In this document: positions 7,553-15,049 of the stretch, in pieces
Numbering within the stretch: the first letter of the stretch is position 1
How the letters are laid out: every line of letters begins with the position of its first letter
Made by a program: the position numbers and the translations under genes
Assembly: GCA_945862325.1 (NCBI GenBank)
Contig: CAMAXZ010000010.1
Coordinates: forward strand, 53,487 to 117,486
Reading direction: 5' to 3'
From: Klebsiella pneumoniae
GTDB taxonomy: Bacteria > Myxococcota_A > UBA796 > SXON01
DNA length: 64,000 nt
The notes under the pieces: model-generated
The model's input: only the letters and a program-made list of their open reading frames with translations
Databases searched by the model: none
What the model was told of the DNA's origin: nothing

Positions 7553-8932
7553 GTGCTGCTCGCGTTGCTCGTCGCCTGCTCCGCGCCGGAGGCTCCGCCG
7601 CCGCCGGGCCCGACGCGCCCCGACGTCCTCGTCATCTCGCTCGACACGACGCGCGCCGACGTGATCGACGAGGTCACCACCCCCAACCTCGTGAAGCTCC
7701 GCGCGCGCGGAACGTGGTGGCGGTGGGCGTTCTCCCACGCCCCGACCACCGCCTACAGCCATGCGTCCGTGTTCACGGGGTTCGACGGGCATGGTCACGG
7801 CGTGCCGCGCAACGGCGTGGCGCTCCCGGCCGGCCTCCCCACCCTCGCCGAGCGGTTCGACGCCGCGGGCTACGCCACGATCGGGGTCGTGGGCGCGAGC
7901 GTGCTCTCGACGCGGTCCGGGTTGAACCGCGGGTTCCGAATCTGGAACGACGACATGGACATCGCGCGGAAGGCGCGCCACGAGACGACCGCCGACCGCG
8001 TCACCGTACGCGCCCTCGAAGAGATCCGACGTCCCAAGCCAGACATGCCGGTGTTCGCCTTCGTCCACTACTGGGACGCCCACGGCCCGTACCAGGCCCC
8101 GCAGCCGTACACGCGTCGCTTCGTCGATCCCGCGTACGACGGGCCGATGGCCGGGCGGCGGACCGACATCGAGCGCTTTGCGAGCCAGGTGCGCGGCGGT
8201 CGCGCGACGCCCGAGGACGCCGCGGCGCTGCGCGGGCTCTACAGGGGCGAGGTCGCGTGGGTCGACGCGCAGATCGCGGTGCTGCTCGACGGACTGCGCG
8301 CACGGGGCATCGCCGGCGACGAGGACCTCGTGGCTGTGTTCGCCGACCACGGTGAGGCTTTGGGAGAACCTGGAGACTTCCCCGTCGGTCACGGGGCGGA
8401 CGTCGACCCGTACGCCACCCACGTGCCGCTCATCCTCGTCGGGCCCGGGGTGCCCGCCGGTGAGAACAACCGGCACAGCGTGGCGCTGTCCGCGCTCGGC
8501 CCCACCCTCCTCGCCATCGCCGGGCTCGACCCCTCCCTCGGCGACGCGGCGCGGCTGCCGCTCGCCGACGCTCCGGCCACCTCGAAGCCGGCGCCGATCT
8601 TCCAGGAAGCGACCAAGCCCGCCGAGATGTACCGGCGTGAGGGTTGGCCCAACCTCGACCTCGAACGCGCGGTGGTCCTCGGCGAAGACGTGCTGGTGTC
8701 GACGCCGTGGAAGGGCGGTCGGCGGCTCCCGTCCGCTCCGGGCGGACCGGTTCTATTTCGGCGTTCTCCCGGATTTCCTGAGGCGTCCGCCGCGCCCCGC
8801 GCCGACGACGCGGCCGTCGCCCGTCAGCTCGGCATCCTGCTCGCCGAGTGGCACGCGAAGGCGCCGAAGGGCGACGCCACGGAGGACCCCGACATGGGCG
8901 ACGCGCTGGAGGCGCTCGGGTATCGGGAGTAG
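7553..8932 (+). CDS. Sulfatase-like lipoprotein (alkaline phosphatase superfamily)
   Basis: A 459-residue lipoprotein of the sulfatase/phosphoglycerol transferase fold. The start is GTG at 7553, because no in-frame start lies just upstream; this leaves an 8-residue signal (MLLALLVA) before Cys. Metal-site motifs are LVISLDTTRAD at the N-terminus, FADHGE in the middle and GHGADVDPYATHVPLI. The position of the sulfatase Cys/Ser that becomes formylglycine (CxPSR) reads TAYSH, so the nucleophile position is Thr. Classic sulfatase activity is therefore unlikely. Thr is the nucleophile in related phosphoethanolamine and phosphoglycerol transferases, so a phospho-transferase or hydrolase acting in the periplasm or outer membrane is possible. 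Confidence 0.8.
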   Translation: MLLALLVACSAPEAPPPPGPTRPDVLVISLDTTRADVIDEVTTPNLVKLRARGTWWRWAFSHAPTTAYSHASVFTGFDGHGHGVPRNGVALPAGLPTLAERFDAAGYATIGVVGASVLSTRSGLNRGFRIWNDDMDIARKARHETTADRVTVRALEEIRRPKPDMPVFAFVHYWDAHGPYQAPQPYTRRFVDPAYDGPMAGRRTDIERFASQVRGGRATPEDAAALRGLYRGEVAWVDAQIAVLLDGLRARGIAGDEDLVAVFADHGEALGEPGDFPVGHGADVDPYATHVPLILVGPGVPAGENNRHSVALSALGPTLLAIAGLDPSLGDAARLPLADAPATSKPAPIFQEATKPAEMYRREGWPNLDLERAVVLGEDVLVSTPWKGGRRLPSAPGGPVLFRRSPGFPEASAAPRADDAAVARQLGILLAEWHAKAPKGDATEDPDMGDALEALGYRE

Positions 8933-8945
8933 GCCCGCCCCAGCG

Positions 8946-10196
8946 TCACGGAAAAACCTCCACCCACCCGTCGTCCCGTTGGTCGGCATGGGCGAGGCGC
9001 ACGACGGCGCCGGTCTGGTCGATCAGCCCGAGGTCGATCGTGAGCCCTGTCGCGGGGTCGGGCAGGGCGAGCGCGACCGTGAGCTCGTCGGTCGTGAGCG
9101 CGAGATCGGCGTCGGAGATGATCCAGTCGCCAACGACGTCTTCTCCGTCGCGCAGGCGCGACGCGATGCGCCACGGGCGGTACGGCGGGGCGCTCCCGCG
9201 GTTGAGGACGACCGCCGTGAGCCCCGACGCGGTCCGCTCGGCGCGGCTGACGACGAACCTCGGGCCGGCGAAGCCGAGGTACTCGTCGACCGAGTCCCGC
9301 CACACCGCGGGGACGTCGCGCGACTTGTTGTTCACGAAGAGGACGTGGTGCTCCAACAGCCACCGCAAGAGCCAGCGCACCTGGCTCTCCTCGTAGGCGA
9401 GCCACTTCCATTGCACCATGTCGCCGCACGTCTCCACCGCGACCGGGGCCGTTCGCCACGCGTCCAGGGCGTCGGCCTCGTCGAGGCGCTGTTCGTAGAA
9501 GTCGTCGTGGTGGTTCCAGCGGGCGCGCAGGTCCCCCCAGCAGTCCACGCGCCACCCGAACCCGCGGTCGAGGGCGAGGCGGAGGGGCACTTCGCCGTCT
9601 TCGCCCACGCGCCCCGCGTTCATGAGGACCAGGGTGGACGGGAACGCCGCGGCGAACGCGTCGAGGATGCGCGTCGCGCTCGCCGTCGACGGCGGTTCGA
9701 CCCCCTCCGGGTTGTCGGCCCACTCGCCGGCCTCGCCGATGAAGCCGACATCGACGTGGTCGATGCGAGGGTCGCCGTCGTAGCGGGCGCCCAGGGCGGC
9801 CACCGTGCGTTCGACGGCGGCGAGAAACGCCTCGTCGTCGTAGCTGTCGGTCGTGCGGTCGACCGGCATGACGCGGAACGCGAAGCTCTGCCGGTCGGCG
9901 GCCGCGGCCTCGATGTCGTCGTCGATCAGCGACCACCGGATGTTCCCCGGCGTCGGCTCCAGCTCGTCCCACCAGTAGCGCTCGTACGCCACCCGCATCG
10001 GTGGGCTGCGGTCGTTGCTGGCGCCGTAGAACTCCTGCCAGCCCTGGTAGGGGTTGTCGAGCACGTCGCGCGTTTCGGCGCCGCAGTACACCTCGCCTGC
10101 GGCGGGCACGCACTCGGGCAGCGGATCCGGGTCCCACAGGGGGCCGTCCCAGTGGTGGCCCGGGGGAGCGCACGCAGCGAGGAGGTACGCGAGCAC
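8946..10196 (-). CDS. Glycoside-hydrolase-like lipoprotein (DUF4832/DUF4874-like)
   Basis: A 416-residue lipoprotein. GTG at 10196 is preceded by GGAGG with a 4 nt spacer and gives MLAYLLAA-Cys, another very short lipoprotein signal. The body resembles the DUF4874/DUF4832 pair of TIM-barrel proteins: DNPYQGWQEFYG, a strand ending YERYWWDELEPTPGNIRW, FAFRVMPVD, then GFIGEAGEW with a Glu at the position where barrel glycosidases carry the general acid, and VETCGDMVQWKW with a second Glu. The C-terminal 90 residues look like a beta-sandwich (ASGLTAVVLNRGSAPPYRPW). Likely an outer-membrane glycosidase or sugar-binding protein; the substrate is unknown. It ends 13 bp from the convergent sulfatase-like gene. 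Confidence 0.72.
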   Translation of the reverse strand: MLAYLLAACAPPGHHWDGPLWDPDPLPECVPAAGEVYCGAETRDVLDNPYQGWQEFYGASNDRSPPMRVAYERYWWDELEPTPGNIRWSLIDDDIEAAAADRQSFAFRVMPVDRTTDSYDDEAFLAAVERTVAALGARYDGDPRIDHVDVGFIGEAGEWADNPEGVEPPSTASATRILDAFAAAFPSTLVLMNAGRVGEDGEVPLRLALDRGFGWRVDCWGDLRARWNHHDDFYEQRLDEADALDAWRTAPVAVETCGDMVQWKWLAYEESQVRWLLRWLLEHHVLFVNNKSRDVPAVWRDSVDEYLGFAGPRFVVSRAERTASGLTAVVLNRGSAPPYRPWRIASRLRDGEDVVGDWIISDADLALTTDELTVALALPDPATGLTIDLGLIDQTGAVVRLAHADQRDDGWVEVFP

Positions 10197-10294
10197 GGGG
10201 CCTCCGGGCGGCCCGCCGGACGGCGCGCCGCCGAAGCGGCGATGTAGCGCGGTCCTCGGCGGGAGGGAGCCGCTCGGTGTGATACCCGGAGTTC

Positions 10295-10780
10295 GTGTCC
10301 TCGCTCGACCCGCGCGTCGTCTCGTTGTGGCGTCTCCAGGGGATGTCCCGCGTCGCGCTGTTCTGGGGCCCTCTCGTGGTGGGCGGGGCCATCGCCCTCG
10401 GGTTCCGGTTCGGCGTGGCGCCGGCGGCGCTCGTCGCCGCCGCGCTCCTGACCGTCGCCTTCGGGGGCGCGCTGCTCTGGCCCGCGTTGGCGTTTCGGGC
10501 ATTTCGGTACTCCGTCCGCGACTTCGACCTGCTCGTCGAGCGCGGTGTCCTGTTTCAGCGCTCGACGAGCATCCCGCTCGACCGGATCCAGCACGTCGAC
10601 ACGCGGCAGGGCCCGATGGAGCGTGCGTTCGGTCTGCAGCGCCTCGTGGTCTACACCGCCGCCGGCTTGAGCGCGGACGGGTCGATCCCCGGGCTCGACG
10701 AGGGGGCCGCGCACGAGCTGCGGGACCACCTCTCGCGCCGAAGCGCCGCGAGCGCGCGGCTGACGGACGACGGTGTCTGA
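10295..10780 (+). CDS. Bacterial PH domain membrane protein, YdbS-like
   Basis: A 161-residue membrane protein with two adjacent transmembrane helices at about residues 25-65 (ALFWGPLVVGGAIALGF, then ALVAAALLTVAFGGALLW). These are followed by a bPH2 (DUF304) domain: RYSVRDFDLLVERGVLFQRSTSIPLDRIQHVDT. That order and the IPLDRIQHV motif are the hallmark of Bacillus YdbS-type proteins. GTG at 10295 is the start; a -10-like GATACC preceded by TG lies 8 nt upstream. The stop overlaps the start of the next gene by 8 bp, so the pair is co-translated as YdbS and YdbT are in Bacillus, where they have been linked to resistance to the bacteriocin LCI. Confidence 0.85.
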   Translation: MSSLDPRVVSLWRLQGMSRVALFWGPLVVGGAIALGFRFGVAPAALVAAALLTVAFGGALLWPALAFRAFRYSVRDFDLLVERGVLFQRSTSIPLDRIQHVDTRQGPMERAFGLQRLVVYTAAGLSADGSIPGLDEGAAHELRDHLSRRSAASARLTDDGV

Positions 10781-12200
10781 GGCACCGAGCTCCGAGTGGC
10801 GCAGCCTCGCGCCGGCGTCCGTCCTGGTGAACCTCGTGCCGGACCTCTGGCGCACGGCGCGGGCGTTCTGGCCGGTGTTCCTCGCGCTCGTGCTCGGCGG
10901 GGCGCCGATCGTGGGCAGCAACCTCGGGTTGGTGCTGGTGTTCTTCGCGGCCGCGGCGGGGCGCACCCTCCTTCACTTCCTGACGCTGCGCTACCGTCTG
11001 TACGACGGTCGCCTGGAGATCCGGTCCGGGTTGCTCGCCCGTCAGTTCCGCTCGATCGACCCAGCGCGCATCCAGAACGTGGAGATCGTCCAGAACCTCT
11101 TCCACAAGGCGGCGGGGCTAGTGGAGCTGCGCGTCGACACCGCCGCGGGCGACGGCGGCGCCGAAGGTCTGCTCTCCGCGATCGAGGTGTCCGAAGCCGA
11201 GGCGTTGCGCGCCGCGCTGTACCGCACCCGGCCGGGGGCGGCCGACCCGGCCCAGGGGACCGTGCTCCTCGAGGTCACTCCGATGGAGTTGGTCGGCTAC
11301 GGCCTGTCCGCGGGGCGGATCGGCGCCGCGATCCTCACCGCGGGCGTGGTGTTCGAGTACGGGTCGGCCTTCGCGCCGTCGTTCGTTCAGAAGGCCATCG
11401 AGAACGCCAGCTCCCTCGTGATGGTCGGGCTGGCGCTCGTCGCGACGGCGATCGCCTACGCCCTCAGCGCCGCGAGCGCCGTGCTGCGCTATCAGGCGTT
11501 CCGCCTCCTCGCGATGCCGGGGGGAGTCCGCCTTGAAAGTGGATTCTTTACGCGGCGCGGGGTGGACATCCCGTACGGCAAGGTGCAGGCCGTCCGCATC
11601 GACGAGCCGCTCGTGCGACGGTGGATGGGCTACGCGAGCGTGCACGTCGAGACGGCGGCGGGCGCGGCGCCGTCCGACACCCCGACCGGCGAGGGTTTCA
11701 TCCCGATGGTCGCCGAGGACGAGCTGGAGCCCGCGGTCCGCCACGTAATCCCCGGGGTCGACCTCGATCCCTCCCGGCCCGACCTTTCGCCTCCCGCGCC
11801 TCGGGCGCTCCTCGGCGGCGCGGTGTCGGCCAGCCTGTTCTGGGCCTTCGCGGCCGGCGCTGGCGCCTGGTGGGTCGGTGCGCCCTGGCTGCTCTTGTTC
11901 GTGGCGGTCGGCCCAGCGCTCGCGTATGCCGACTGGCGCACGCAGGGGTGGCGGGTGTCGGGTCGCACGGTCGTGGCACGACGCGGCTTCATGCGGCGAA
12001 GCACCTGGATCCTTCCGCGATCGAAGGTGCAGTCGGTGCACCTCTCCGCCACCTGGTTTCAACGCGTGACCGGCCTCGCGGTGGTCGAGGTCTGGGTGGC
12101 CGGCACCCGCGTCGAGCTGCCGGATCTCCGGGCCGACGACGCGCGTCGCGTCTTCGACACGCTCGCCGCGGACGCCGAAGCCCGCGTGGCGCGCGGCTGA
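10773..12200 (+). CDS. Bacterial PH domain membrane protein, YdbT-like
   Basis: A 475-residue membrane protein with three copies of the TM-pair plus bPH2 unit. The PH motifs are RYRLYDGRLEIRSGLLARQFRSIDPARIQNVE (part), RLESGFFTRRGVDIPYGKVQAVRI, and WRVSGRTVVARRGFMRRSTWILPRSKVQSVH (part). Hydrophobic pairs precede each unit at about residues 30-60, 175-235 and 345-380. This is the YdbT architecture. It starts at GTG 10773 inside the end of the YdbS-like gene, so the two products probably form one membrane complex. It stops 3 bp before the convergent SpmA-SpmB fusion gene. The general role in envelope homeostasis is inferred. Confidence 0.85.
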   Translation: MSEAPSSEWRSLAPASVLVNLVPDLWRTARAFWPVFLALVLGGAPIVGSNLGLVLVFFAAAAGRTLLHFLTLRYRLYDGRLEIRSGLLARQFRSIDPARIQNVEIVQNLFHKAAGLVELRVDTAAGDGGAEGLLSAIEVSEAEALRAALYRTRPGAADPAQGTVLLEVTPMELVGYGLSAGRIGAAILTAGVVFEYGSAFAPSFVQKAIENASSLVMVGLALVATAIAYALSAASAVLRYQAFRLLAMPGGVRLESGFFTRRGVDIPYGKVQAVRIDEPLVRRWMGYASVHVETAAGAAPSDTPTGEGFIPMVAEDELEPAVRHVIPGVDLDPSRPDLSPPAPRALLGGAVSASLFWAFAAGAGAWWVGAPWLLLFVAVGPALAYADWRTQGWRVSGRTVVARRGFMRRSTWILPRSKVQSVHLSATWFQRVTGLAVVEVWVAGTRVELPDLRADDARRVFDTLAADAEARVARG

Positions 12201-12203
12201 ACC

Positions 12204-13628
12204 TCAGCCGATCAGCAGGCGCACCGCCCACGCCGCCGCGAGCACGCCGCTGAGGTCACTCAGGATACCGGTCGGGACGGCGTGACGCGTCCGGCTGGCC
12301 CCGACCGCACCGAAGTACACGGCCAGCACGTAGAAGGTGGTCTCGGTGGTGCCCTGCATCGTGCCCGCGATGTTCGCGATGAGCGAATCCGGACCATAAG
12401 TCTTCGTGATCTCGCCGGTGAGCGCGAACGCGCCGCTGCCGGAGAGGGGGCGCAGCAGGGCCAACGGGATGACCTCCGGCGGGAGCCCGACGAGGCCCGC
12501 GACCGGGCTCACCGCCCAGACGAGGGTGTCCATCGCGCCGCTCGCGCGGAACATGCCCACCGCCGCGAGGATGGCCACGACGTACGGGATGATGCGGATC
12601 GCAGAGTTGAAGCCGTCTTTTGCGCCCTCCACGAACACCTCGTACACCTTCACACCGCGGGCCACGCCGAAGCTGAGCATGCCGAACACGAGGCCGGGCA
12701 GGATGTACGCGCTCGCGCGGTCGCCGCCGGACCACACGCCGACGACGAGGGCGGTGAACGAAAGCAGCACGCCGAGCATCGGCAGCAGCTCGACGAAGCT
12801 GCCGGCCTTCGCGTCGGGGATCGGCGGGAGGTCCCGCTCCGGCACGTCCGTCGGCGGCGGGAAGAGCCCCGAGAGCGCGCGCGCGGCGAGCACGGCGACG
12901 ACGGTGTTGAGCGCCGACGCGACCAGGGTCGGTAGGAAGATCGCGGCGGACTCCTTGCCGCCGAGGGCCGCCCGCAGCGCGATGACCCCCGTCGGGAGCA
13001 CCGCGACGCCCGACGTGTTGATCGCGAGGAAGAGCACCATGGCGTTCGAGGCCACGCCCGGGCGGCGGTTCAGGCTCTCCAGCTCGTGCATCGCGCGGAT
13101 GCCGAACGGCGTCGCGGCGTTGCCGAGCCCGAGGATGTTCGCGGCGATGTTCATGATCATGGCGCCCATCGCGGGGTGCTCGGCGGGCACTTCCGGGAAC
13201 AGCCGCACCATGAGCGGACGGATGAGGCGGGCGAGCATGTCGAGACCGCCGCCGGCCTCGACGACCTTCATCAGGCCGAGGAACAGGGTCATCGCCCCGA
13301 CGAGGCCGAGCGCGAGGTCCTTGGCGGACATCGCACCGTCCAGCGCCGCTTTGCCGACCGCGGGCATGCGGTCTTGGGCCACGAACCGCACGACCGCCGG
13401 GCCGTCCGGCGCGGCCACGGAGATCGTGACCTTGCCGTCCTGCGGCTTGGGGACCGTGGCGGCATGCGTGACGCCGTCGACCACGACCTCGACCGCCTCG
13501 TCCGGGTCCGTCGCGTCGGGCGCCGAGACGGTCACGACCCCGCCCGACACGGCGCCGCGGCTCTCCGGCGGCGTGAGCGCGCCGGCGAAGAACGCCAGCG
13601 CAACGAGGGTATAGAAGACGATGTTCAT
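12204..13628 (-). CDS. SpmA-SpmB fusion, nucleoside recognition domain membrane protein
   Basis: A 474-residue multipass membrane protein. After a signal-like first helix there is a periplasmic beta-rich segment (residues 25-85) not found in SpmA. Then comes an SpmA-like half with MNIAANILGLGNAATPFGIRAM and an SpmB-like half with RIIPYVVAILAAVGMFRASGAMD and PLSGSGAFALTGEI; both are Gate-domain signatures. In sporulating Firmicutes SpmA and SpmB are separate proteins needed for spore core dehydration; fused forms occur in Gram-negative bacteria, where a transport role is assumed. The ATG at 13628 is chosen for its hydrophobic N-terminus. It is divergent from the ArsC-like gene. Confidence 0.85.
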   Translation of the reverse strand: MNIVFYTLVALAFFAGALTPPESRGAVSGGVVTVSAPDATDPDEAVEVVVDGVTHAATVPKPQDGKVTISVAAPDGPAVVRFVAQDRMPAVGKAALDGAMSAKDLALGLVGAMTLFLGLMKVVEAGGGLDMLARLIRPLMVRLFPEVPAEHPAMGAMIMNIAANILGLGNAATPFGIRAMHELESLNRRPGVASNAMVLFLAINTSGVAVLPTGVIALRAALGGKESAAIFLPTLVASALNTVVAVLAARALSGLFPPPTDVPERDLPPIPDAKAGSFVELLPMLGVLLSFTALVVGVWSGGDRASAYILPGLVFGMLSFGVARGVKVYEVFVEGAKDGFNSAIRIIPYVVAILAAVGMFRASGAMDTLVWAVSPVAGLVGLPPEVIPLALLRPLSGSGAFALTGEITKTYGPDSLIANIAGTMQGTTETTFYVLAVYFGAVGASRTRHAVPTGILSDLSGVLAAAWAVRLLIG

Positions 13629-13647
13629 AGAGTGTGGAGCATAGCAC

Positions 13648-13677
13648 TTGACGCGTCGAGCGTCGGGCCCCGATAGT
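13648..13677 (+). promoter_or_regulatory. Promoter of the ArsC/LMW-PTP-like gene, apparently leaderless
   Basis: TTGACG at 13648-13653, 18 bp spacer, GATAGT at 13672-13677. The ATG begins at 13685, 8 nt after the -10, so the transcript would start at or next to the start codon. Same geometry as the TetR promoter. Confidence 0.65.
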
Positions 13678-13684
13678 GGGCGGC

Positions 13685-14086
13685 ATGTCCGTGCTCTTTC
13701 TGGACGACGACAACGCGGCGCGTGCGCCGCTCGCCGAGGCGCTGTTCGTCGAGCTCGCCCGTGGCCAGGTGCCCGTGTACGCGGCCGCGTGGACCCCGTC
13801 GCACGTGCGCAAGGAGGTCCGCGAGGTGCTGGAGGAAGATCGTGTCCGCGCCGGGGTGCTCCGCGCACGGTCGATCGGCGCGGTGCCGATGGACGAGGTG
13901 GACGTCGTGGTGGCCTTCGTGCCGGATCAGGGGCGCCTGCGCCTGCGGCCGAACGCAAGGCGAATCGATTGGAAGATCCCGGATCCGACGGCGGCCCCGG
14001 CCGAGGAGCGCATGGAGGCGTACCGCGCCGCGCGCGACGAGATCCGTCGCCGGGTCGAGCTCCTCCTGCGGGAGATCGCGGCATGA
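13685..14086 (+). CDS. Low-molecular-weight phosphatase/ArsC-fold protein lacking the catalytic Cys
   Basis: A 133-residue protein with the fold of low-molecular-weight tyrosine phosphatases and thioredoxin-coupled arsenate reductases. The family P-loop C-x5-R after the first strand (VLFLC) reads Asp7-DDNAA-Arg13 here, so the loop Arg is kept but the nucleophile Cys is replaced by Asp. The APLAEALF helix, the late W-K-IPDP general-acid loop and the R-x-x-RDEIRRRVELLL helix remain. Ordinary phosphatase or reductase activity is therefore not expected; a binding or regulatory role is more likely. Its stop overlaps the thioredoxin start (ATGA), and ArsC-type enzymes use thioredoxin, so the pairing may be a relic of a redox couple. 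Confidence 0.75.
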   Translation: MSVLFLDDDNAARAPLAEALFVELARGQVPVYAAAWTPSHVRKEVREVLEEDRVRAGVLRARSIGAVPMDEVDVVVAFVPDQGRLRLRPNARRIDWKIPDPTAAPAEERMEAYRAARDEIRRRVELLLREIAA

Positions 14087-14607
14087 CAGCCCCCACGCGC
14101 GATGGCGGCTGGGTCTACGCCGTCCGGGACTGGGTCGCGGCGCTCGCCATCGGGTTCGCGGCGTACGTTGCCGCGGAGTGGATCACCGACCGCGAGCCTG
14201 TCGGCGACGGCGACGCGCCCGCGCTGCTCCTCGACACGCCCGAGGGAGAGACGGTTGACCTGGAGAGTTTCCGGGGTTCGACCGTCATCGTGAACTTCTG
14301 GGGTACCTGGTGCCCGCCGTGCCGGCGCGAGATCCCCGAGTTTTCGGCGTTTGTACGAAAGCACCCGGACGTTCAGGTGCTGGGCGTGGCCGTCCGCAGC
14401 GGCGAAGGGGCGAACCTCCGACGGGAGTCCGACAAGCTCGGAATCGCGTACACCGTGCTCGAAGGCGACGAAGCGTCCACGCGAGCCTGGGGAGTGGACG
14501 TCTTCCCGACCACCTTCGTGGTCGATCCGCACGGCCACATCGCCAAGGTCTACGCCGGCGCGATCGGGCGAGCGCAGCTCGACGCGGCCCTCGCGTCCCT
14601 GCATTGA
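14083..14607 (+). CDS. Membrane-anchored TlpA-like thioredoxin
   Basis: A 174-residue thiol-disulfide oxidoreductase facing the periplasm. An N-terminal transmembrane anchor spans about residues 16-34 (DWVAALAIGFAAYVAAEW). The AhpC/TSA-type thioredoxin fold follows with the active site W-Cys77-PP-Cys80, then a cis-Pro loop (VFPTTFVVD). The FRGSTVIVNFWGTWCPPC context is typical of TlpA/ResA proteins in cytochrome c maturation or periplasmic disulfide reduction. ATG at 14083 overlaps the upstream stop by 4 bp. Unlike the thioredoxin-fold protein at 28851, this one keeps both cysteines. Confidence 0.9.
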   Translation: MTAPTRDGGWVYAVRDWVAALAIGFAAYVAAEWITDREPVGDGDAPALLLDTPEGETVDLESFRGSTVIVNFWGTWCPPCRREIPEFSAFVRKHPDVQVLGVAVRSGEGANLRRESDKLGIAYTVLEGDEASTRAWGVDVFPTTFVVDPHGHIAKVYAGAIGRAQLDAALASLH

Positions 14608-14630
14608 CTTTGGCGGTCCGCGGCGATAGG
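14604..14630 (+). promoter_or_regulatory. Probable infA promoter
   Basis: TTGACT at 14604-14609 overlaps the stop codon of the thioredoxin gene; GATAGGT follows at 14625-14631 (15-17 bp spacing depending on the hexamer chosen). Transcription from here would give a leader of about 20 nt that carries the GGAGG used by infA. Confidence 0.45.
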
Positions 14631-14656
14631 TGCCGCGGGCCCCGGAGGCCCGACGC

Positions 14657-14875
14657 GTGGCGAGTGACGATCTCATCGAAATCGACGGCGTGATCAAGGA
14701 GGTATTCCCTGGAGGAGCCTTCCTGGTCGAGACCGACGCCGGCACCCAAGTCCACGCTCACCTCGCCGGCAAGTTGCGCCGGTTCCGCATCCGCGTCGTC
14801 CTGGGGGACCGCGTCACCGTCGCCGTCAGCCCGTACGACCTGTCGAAGGGGCGGATCACCTTCCGTCACAAGTAG
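14657..14875 (+). CDS. infA: Translation initiation factor IF-1
   Basis: A 72-residue S1/OB-fold protein, the normal IF-1 length. It binds the ribosomal A site and helps IF-2 and IF-3 in initiation. Diagnostic stretches are DLIEIDGVIKEVFPGGAFLVE, VHAHLAGKLRRFRIRVVLGDRV (part) and YDLSKGRITFR, matching the E. coli order. The start is GTG at 14657, preceded by GGAGG at 14644-14648 with an 8 nt spacer; an upstream in-frame ATG would add a non-conserved extension. It lies between a thioredoxin and a helicase rather than in a ribosomal protein cluster. Confidence 0.95.
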   Translation: MASDDLIEIDGVIKEVFPGGAFLVETDAGTQVHAHLAGKLRRFRIRVVLGDRVTVAVSPYDLSKGRITFRHK

Positions 14876-15049
14876 CCCCGGCTCCCGCCGCACGACGCGG
14901 TGGGGGTGCGGCACGTGCACCGCGGCGCAGGGCGGAGGTTCGGTCTCGTCGAAGTTCCGGCGGCGTGCACTGCGTTCCTGGCCAGGTCCGCCACCGATGC
15001 ACCGGAAGTCGTCGCACCCTCGTTCGCGGGGACATAGATTGGCGGGCCC

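Noticed and set aside
8178..10247. A 689-codon plus-strand frame across the sulfatase-like and barrel genes
   Set aside because: Runs antisense to the glycosidase-like lipoprotein and out of frame with the sulfatase core; no motif and biased toward Arg.
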